This document shows, piece after piece, positions 7,459 to 11,435 of a DNA stretch of 11,435 nucleotides. Every line of letters starts with the position of its first letter. The stretch's first letter is position 1. The stretch covers positions 1 through 11,435 of the forward strand of contig SLIE01000302.1 in assembly GCA_007135795.1 (NCBI GenBank). Direction: 5' to 3'. Source of the DNA: Desulfobacterales bacterium (lineage in GTDB: Bacteria > Desulfobacterota > Desulfobacteria > Desulfobacterales > Desulfosalsimonadaceae). The position numbers and the translations under genes are program-made. Under the pieces are notes generated by a model. That model ran no database searches. It was not told where the DNA came from and worked only from the letters and a program-made list of their open reading frames with translations.

Positions 7459-9690
7459 TGGTTTCTTCCTGCCGGAATGAAGTGCGTCCGCCTTAAGATC
7501 ATCGTTGCCGATTTCCAGGCGTTTTTCCGTACCGTATTTTTCCACCTCGCAGAGGAGGCACTTGTACACTGGAAAGCCGGAGATTGGATCATACTGGTCC
7601 AGGTCGGTCAGATCATTGACATTGGTATCCCGCCACGCCGCAGGCCCCACCGGACTGCCGCAGGCATGGTTGGCATCGATGCTTCCGCGGACGATGTCAT
7701 CTGTGACCTGAGCGCGCATGGTGATTGATCCCCGGGGGGTCGTGATGCGCACTTTGTCTCCATTTTGGATTCCTCGGGCGGCGGCGTCTTCGCTGTTAAG
7801 CGTAACCGCTGGTTCAACCTGGTTACGGTTTAAGGGTTCTATCCCGTGATGCTGGGTGTGGAAGCTGTTCCGGGAGCGTGCCCCAGAATTGAAGACCAAT
7901 GGATAGTGCTCTGACAGATCCGGCCGGGTGCTCGGTCCTTCGGCGGGCGGTGTGTAAACCGGCAGCGGGTCATAACCGTATTCCTCCAGCACGCCGGACG
8001 CAATTTCGAATTTTCCGGAAGGGGTATCAAAACCAGGTTGGCCGTCCTCCCGCAACAATCCTTTTTCCCATTTGCGGTACTGCATCATTTGCGTGTCAAT
8101 GGAAACCGTACCGCCGGCCGATTTTACCGCATCATAGGTAAACCCCGAACCCCGGAGCACGTAGTCGAGCTTTTCACGATCGGTCCGGGGGTAGAGATGT
8201 CCATAGCCGAGCCGGTCCGCGAGTGCCGTCATTATTGAATAATCGCTTCTGGCTTCTTCCAGTGGTTGGATCATTTGTTCGCGGAGGCGGAACAGCGAGC
8301 CGTAAACCATGTACGATTCGGTTTCATAATGGGTGGTGGCAGGGAGGACGATGTCGGCATAAGCTGCATCCGCGGTCAACTGCCGGTCTATACAGACCAG
8401 GAAATCCAGAGCATTCAAGGTTTGTTTCCACAGTTCCGGCTGTGGCCACGCTGTGATAATCGATCCCCCCTGGATGATCAGCCCCCGGATCTTGTATGGT
8501 TTCTCTTCCAGCACGGACCGGGGGAGGTCAATGGCATGGGCTTCGTCGCGATACTTGATATAGACCGGAAAGCGGTCTTTGCCGATGCGGATGCCGGTGT
8601 CCGGGTTTTGGATCAGACCGTTCCGGTTGATGGGGAATTGGTTGCCCGGCATCATGAAACAGCGCCCACCTGGTACATCGAGCTGCCCTGCAAGGGCCCA
8701 GAGCACCAAGGTGGCCCGGATGCCCTGTACCCCGGAGTTGGAAAATTCCATCCCGGTGTACATGAGCTGGGAAGCTCCTCGTGCAGAAGCAAGTCGGCGT
8801 GCCAGGGATACGACTGTCTCTGCCGGAACGCCTGTGATATCTTCCACGACTTCCGGGCGGAAATGCTGTACATAGGTCGCGAAATTGTCAAATCCGGTTG
8901 TCCAGTCACGAACAAACGGTTCATCGTAGAGTTCTTCTTCTATGAAAACATTGCACATCCCCAACGCCAGGGCACCGTCTGTTCCAGGACGGATGGGTAT
9001 CCATCGGGCATTCGTAAGTTTGACTGTCTCTGTCCGGCGGGGGTCGATCACCACCACTTCGGCGCCGCGTTTAGCTGCGTCAAGAATTCTGCGCATGTCA
9101 ATCGGCGGCAGGTCCGTTGCCGGGTTGGTCCCCCAGACGACGATCAAATCAGAATTTTCTATGTCGTTGAACATGTCGTTCAATATTTTGCCGAAAGTGA
9201 CATGGGGCGCGATCATTCCATATGAAACATAGCATAAGGCGCCCACACCCATGGTGTTGGGGGAGCCGAAGGGGAAAAGGACGCTGCTTGCAGAAGAGAC
9301 CATCACATCCCTGGGCTGGAATATGTCGCAGAGTGCCAGTTCAAATGCCCCCACACCGGTGTAAATGGCTGTGGCTTCAGCGCCGTGATCTCCCTTGATG
9401 GCTTTGAAATGGTCTGCAATCGTGTCAAGGGCTTCGTCCCACGAAATTCGCTCGAATTCGTAAGTTCCCTTAGGACCTGTTCGTTTCATGGGATAGCGAA
9501 GACGGTGCTCGGAATAAAGAATATCCGTTGTGTGTTCGCCCAGTTTGCACAAAATCCCCATCTCGGACTCATCATCCGGCCGGATTTTCACGATCCGGCT
9601 GTTTTCATCATATTGCGCGACAATCCAGCAACCCGCACTGCATATACCGCAGATACCGCGCCTTTCTACTGGAGATAATGTCTCTGCCAT
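6298..9690 (-). CDS. Fused bis-MGD molybdenum/tungsten oxidoreductase - cysteine desulfurase (1130 aa)
   Basis: One uninterrupted frame encodes two complete enzymes. Residues 1 to about 718 are a DMSO-reductase-superfamily oxidoreductase. A [4Fe-4S] site, C14-X2-C17-X3-C21-X26-C48, comes first. C153 follows GSPN at the metal-ligand position (spacing equal to acetylene hydratase), and PGTDGALALGM (235-245), IIQGGS (405-410) and a C-terminal MGD-binding domain (about 595-715) follow. There is no Tat signal, so it should be cytoplasmic; its substrate is not evident. Residues 745-1130 are a NifS/IscS-type desulfurase with PLP lysine K946 and catalytic C1068. The linker (719-744) is charged and resembles neither domain. 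The ATG at 9690 has GGAG 5 nt upstream (9696-9699). A frameshift artefact at two A5 runs (7522-7526 and 7537-7541) could mimic the fusion. Domain identity is certain; the fusion less so. Confidence 0.85.
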   Translation of the reverse strand: MAETLSPVERRGICGICSAGCWIVAQYDENSRIVKIRPDDESEMGILCKLGEHTTDILYSEHRLRYPMKRTGPKGTYEFERISWDEALDTIADHFKAIKGDHGAEATAIYTGVGAFELALCDIFQPRDVMVSSASSVLFPFGSPNTMGVGALCYVSYGMIAPHVTFGKILNDMFNDIENSDLIVVWGTNPATDLPPIDMRRILDAAKRGAEVVVIDPRRTETVKLTNARWIPIRPGTDGALALGMCNVFIEEELYDEPFVRDWTTGFDNFATYVQHFRPEVVEDITGVPAETVVSLARRLASARGASQLMYTGMEFSNSGVQGIRATLVLWALAGQLDVPGGRCFMMPGNQFPINRNGLIQNPDTGIRIGKDRFPVYIKYRDEAHAIDLPRSVLEEKPYKIRGLIIQGGSIITAWPQPELWKQTLNALDFLVCIDRQLTADAAYADIVLPATTHYETESYMVYGSLFRLREQMIQPLEEARSDYSIMTALADRLGYGHLYPRTDREKLDYVLRGSGFTYDAVKSAGGTVSIDTQMMQYRKWEKGLLREDGQPGFDTPSGKFEIASGVLEEYGYDPLPVYTPPAEGPSTRPDLSEHYPLVFNSGARSRNSFHTQHHGIEPLNRNQVEPAVTLNSEDAAARGIQNGDKVRITTPRGSITMRAQVTDDIVRGSIDANHACGSPVGPAAWRDTNVNDLTDLDQYDPISGFPVYKCLLCEVEKYGTEKRLEIGNDDLKADALHSGRKKPMPDQHPIYLDHNATTPIAPAVREIMTEAMKIYGNPSSIHPKGIEAGKILDDARRKTAGALGCTMRRVIFTGGGTEAANLAIKGAVACCANGRNQIITSAIEHPAVLHTCRWLEARGYEVVYLAVDETGRVRTEDLAAVISDRTALVSIMMANNETGTIQPIPELSAIARDSGALFHTDAVQAFGKIPVQADGIDLISVSAHKVYGPKGVGLLYVAKGVDMESIIHGGGQEFGLRSGTENLPGIAGFGRAAEAIPELLSDADRLLGLRDRLETGIRDIVKGCRVNGHPEHRLPNTLNVTLPGFRGESVVLEMARYGICFSSGSACHSGSSEPSHALLAMGIGKTDAHCALRFSLGQHNTGEDVDRVLEQLEETLSRSRNIVHFTPCR
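7465..7470 (-). promoter_or_regulatory. Internal ribosome binding site before the desulfurase start
   Basis: AGGAAG on the minus strand lies 6 nt ahead of the ATG at 7458, a nearly ideal Shine-Dalgarno arrangement inside the open frame. It encodes R741-K742 of the fusion, so it could be chance, but its placement before the exact family N-terminus argues that it works. Confidence 0.55.
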
Positions 9691-9695
9691 AACTG

Positions 9696-9699
9696 CTCC
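9696..9699 (-). promoter_or_regulatory. Ribosome binding site of the oxidoreductase
   Basis: GGAG lies 5 nt before the ATG at 9690 and fixes this start. The first FeS cysteine is only 13 residues in, so no export signal fits upstream. Confidence 0.6.
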
Positions 9700-9731
9700 A
9701 TATCACTTTTTTTTTATGAAATTTTGTTGCA

Positions 9732-9758
9732 GGCCGGATGCTACCGGCAATGTCGGCC
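9732..9758 (-). other. Two mutually exclusive short hairpins in the oxidoreductase leader
   Basis: GCCGG (9733-9737) pairs with CCGGC (9744-9748) across a 6-nt loop, while GGCCG (9732-9736) pairs with CGGCC (9754-9758). Both use the same arm, so only one can form at a time. The element lies in the 5' untranslated leader between the candidate promoter and the ribosome site. It is far smaller than the Moco riboswitch. It may be a simple RNA switch, a protein site or chance. Confidence 0.3.
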
Positions 9759-9771
9759 AGTAATAATAACA

Positions 9772-9800
9772 ATCATAATCGCGACGGATTTGATTGCCAC
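9772..9800 (-). promoter_or_regulatory. Candidate sigma-70 promoter for the oxidoreductase-desulfurase and egtD
   Basis: On the minus strand GTGGCA (9795-9800, 4 of 6 matches to -35) and TATGAT (9772-9777, 5 of 6 to -10) are separated by exactly 17 bp. Transcription would begin near 9765, giving a leader of about 75 nt with the hairpins. It implies the fused gene and egtD form a unit separate from the amidase. Confidence 0.45.
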
Positions 9801-9934
9801 TGATTTTTGTATGGATATCTGCCGGAATGCGCGTCATTAAAGGATAAAGGTATAATTCTTTTTGTGCCCGGAGTATGCGGAAAGACGTTGTTGGGGGAGC
9901 AGCTTGTTCGGGGCGCGGGATGTGTTGGATGTCG

Positions 9935-9970
9935 GAAGCTTATAATTTTATGGGGGTCCAGAAGCTTATA
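9935..9970. repeat. Direct repeat of GAAGCTTATA (two copies, 26 bp apart)
   Basis: Copies lie at 9935-9944 and 9961-9970; the second covers the amidase stop codon. Each contains the palindrome AAGCTT, so the pair could also fold. No function is evident, and a small duplication or chance are both possible. Confidence 0.4.
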
Positions 9971-11339
9971 TCGGCGCTGGTTGAAACTCACCGAGCGCTT
10001 TTTCGATATATGCCGCCACTGCCAATGCCACATCTTCCCGACCCGGATGGGCAACAATTTGCACTCCAATGGGGAGCCCCTCCGGAGATGTGCCGCCACG
10101 TAAAACAGCCGCGGGCCATCCTGTTATGTTATACGTCATGGTATAGCTGAACGCTTCCAAATCCGCACCGAATGATCCGGGTGGCATGGCCGGAAAGGCA
10201 TTTACAGGGCTGAGAATGATATCGTAGTCTTTGAAGAATGACAGCATGATGCTGCGAAATCGGTACCATCTCATTATCAGAGTATCGAAGTGCGCGGCAT
10301 CGAGAGGTTCCGCGCGTCCCAACCAGGGAAGGGTATGTTCCTTTGTGCCGGCATCCTGCAACAATCTTCGGATCGATGTACCACCGTCCGCGGATAATAG
10401 TTCGATCATCAGGTTGTAGGATTGCTCAATGCCATTCGGGCGTATTTCAGTTACGATCAAGCCGCCATCCTCGAGGCACTCTGCTGTCTCGCGAACCACT
10501 TTCTCTGTTTCCGGTGAAGGAGAAATGATACCGTTGTCTGAATGAAAAGCAACCTTGAGACCTGTTAGATCCACCGCGTTTGGGTCATATAATGCCATTG
10601 GCAGTATACCGGGATCGATATCGTCAGGGCCGGCGATAATCGGCAGAATCAAGGACAGGTCTTCAACGGATCTGGCCAGGGGGCCCATTTGTTGAAAAGA
10701 GTCCAGAACACCACCGAAAGGGAGAATATGTCCCGTGCGGGGCACACGTCCCGAGGTGGGTTTGATTGTGGCGATACCACAACAATGCGCCGGGAACCGA
10801 AGGCTTCCTCCATAATCACTCCCTATATCAAATGCAGATCCACCAACAGCGACGATGGCGGCTGCGCCGCCACTGCTTCCACCAGGAGATCGCGAAAGAT
10901 CGTAAGGATTGTTCGTTTGGCCGTATATTAAGTTCTTGGTTTCATAGGAGAGCGTTAATTCCGAGGTGTTGGTTTTGCCAAGGAGTATAGCCCCGGATGC
11001 ACGTAAGCGACTGACAATTGTAGCGTCCCTGGAAGGAACATGGTTCGATCTTCCCTTGGTTCCTCCTGTGGAAATCAGACCCGCTGTATCGAATGAATCT
11101 TTAATGGTAAATGGCACGCCATGCAACAGGCCTGTAATGTCACCGTGTGCGAGCGCCTTGTCAGCTTTCGAAGCTTGATCATGAGCGCTTTTTTCGCATA
11201 GCTGCACAACTGCGTTCAATTCAGGATTCACCGCTTTTATGCGGTTGAGATATGCATCCACAGCTTCTGTTGCGGAAATCGCCTTATTGCGTATAGCCTT
11301 GGAGAGTGCCGCCGCCGGAAGTTTAACTATTTCTACCAA
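9966..11339 (-). CDS. Amidase-signature family hydrolase (GatA-like, stand-alone)
   Basis: This is a 457-residue cytoplasmic hydrolase of the amidase-signature family, which cleaves carboxamides. The Ser-cisSer-Lys triad is complete: K80 (in TIKDSFD), S155 (in SPGGSSGG) and S179 (in GSDYGGSLRFP). Spacings of 75 and 24 residues equal those of FAAH (142, 217, 241). The N-terminal part (AISATEAVDAYLNRIKAVNPELNAV, 20-44) and C-terminal part (NITGWPAAVLRGGTSPEGLPIGVQIV) are also typical. No gatB or gatC is adjacent and the C-terminus is shorter than in GatA (about 485 residues), so a free amidase acting on an unknown small amide is more likely than the tRNA amidotransferase subunit. The start is TTG at 11339, supported by AGGAG 5 nt upstream. 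It lies upstream of the oxidoreductase on the same strand, separated by 275 bp, so a functional link is uncertain. Confidence 0.92.
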   Translation of the reverse strand: MVEIVKLPAAALSKAIRNKAISATEAVDAYLNRIKAVNPELNAVVQLCEKSAHDQASKADKALAHGDITGLLHGVPFTIKDSFDTAGLISTGGTKGRSNHVPSRDATIVSRLRASGAILLGKTNTSELTLSYETKNLIYGQTNNPYDLSRSPGGSSGGAAAIVAVGGSAFDIGSDYGGSLRFPAHCCGIATIKPTSGRVPRTGHILPFGGVLDSFQQMGPLARSVEDLSLILPIIAGPDDIDPGILPMALYDPNAVDLTGLKVAFHSDNGIISPSPETEKVVRETAECLEDGGLIVTEIRPNGIEQSYNLMIELLSADGGTSIRRLLQDAGTKEHTLPWLGRAEPLDAAHFDTLIMRWYRFRSIMLSFFKDYDIILSPVNAFPAMPPGSFGADLEAFSYTMTYNITGWPAAVLRGGTSPEGLPIGVQIVAHPGREDVALAVAAYIEKALGEFQPAPI

Positions 11340-11435
11340 TTTTTCTCCTGTTTCACCATTTTCTCTTCAGGGCCCGGCTTTTTTTGGTTTGCTTTTTCGG
11401 CACCCTCCTCGTGTTAATCCGTTATATCCCTTGCC
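11340..11435. other. Right-edge region upstream of the amidase
   Basis: Two minus-strand frames are open from the edge, ending in TAA near 11413 or in TGA near 11367. Either could be the last residues of an upstream gene, but too little is visible to choose. No promoter is recognisable. Confidence 0.3.
11345..11349 (-). promoter_or_regulatory. Ribosome binding site selecting the TTG start of the amidase
   Basis: AGGAG lies 5 nt before the TTG at 11339. The family N-terminus (helix leading to AISATEAV) fits this start, and no in-frame ATG lies nearby upstream. Confidence 0.65.

Larger units (their letters stand above)
9691..9965. other. Spacer between amidase and oxidoreductase genes
   Basis: This 275-bp gap holds the candidate promoter, leader hairpins and ribosome site listed separately, and a repeated 10-mer at its right end. 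Short open frames cross it on both strands, but none has a ribosome site plus a recognisable protein. No terminator with a T-run follows the amidase stop. Confidence 0.5.

Noticed and set aside
8266..9225. 319-codon plus-strand open frame opposite the oxidoreductase
   Set aside because: It lies wholly antisense to a gene with clear family motifs, has no recognisable domain and no ribosome site; it is a codon-bias shadow.
9231..9236. Selenocysteine at the metal-ligand position of the oxidoreductase
   Set aside because: The ligand codon encodes cysteine (C153); there is no in-frame TGA, so no selenocysteine is needed.
9754..9768. Possible sigma-54 promoter TGGC...TTGC ahead of the oxidoreductase
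   Set aside because: The GG and GC elements are 8 bp apart rather than the required 10.
9807..10103. Plus-strand frame with a P-loop-like VPGVCGKT string
   Set aside because: Too short for an NTPase, no ribosome site, and its 3' part lies antisense to the amidase; the resemblance is chance.
11367..11387. GC-rich palindrome followed by T7 on the plus strand, resembling a terminator
   Set aside because: GGGCCC has no loop and no longer stem, and no plus-strand gene ends there.

Overview
The window looks like a chromosomal stretch from an anaerobic, probably sulfate-reducing bacterium of the Desulfobacterota (old Deltaproteobacteria). This is inferred from protein character only: a cytoplasmic molybdenum/tungsten bis-MGD oxidoreductase, a radical SAM protein of a type I associate with that group, and an AlaC-like aminotransferase. 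No rRNA or other marker is present. Genes are densely packed, and I saw no tRNA, insertion sequence, CRISPR array or phage gene.

Left part (1-3937) is housekeeping. A partial AlaC-type alanine aminotransferase runs off the left edge on the minus strand. Divergent from it are purM (purine synthesis) and tsaD (tRNA t6A37 synthesis), overlapping by 8 bp. mltG (peptidoglycan lytic transglycosylase) converges on tsaD. The alaC/purM gap holds a perfect 21-bp inverted repeat lying between the -35 and -10 elements of the likely alaC promoter.

Middle part (4056-6222): a radical SAM protein of unknown function on the plus strand has a non-canonical CX4CX2C cluster motif. It ends 10 bp from the end of a convergent egtD-like histidine N-alpha-methyltransferase gene.

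Right part (6223-11339) is all on the minus strand, in transcription order: a stand-alone amidase-signature enzyme (TTG start), then one 1130-codon open frame, then egtD. The 1130-codon frame is the outstanding item. Residues 1 to about 718 form a complete DMSO-reductase-superfamily bis-MGD oxidoreductase with a [4Fe-4S] site and a cysteine metal ligand. Residues 745-1130 form a complete group-I (NifS/IscS) cysteine desulfurase. A sulfur-mobilising enzyme fused to a molybdoenzyme would be a self-contained version of the IscS-to-FdhD-to-formate-dehydrogenase sulfuration route. A well-placed internal ribosome binding site suggests the desulfurase can also be made alone. A single-base sequencing error in one of two A5 runs at the junction is the main alternative. 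The histidine methyltransferase immediately downstream raises a second, more speculative idea: a sulfur-plus-histidine module (anaerobic ergothioneine-like chemistry).
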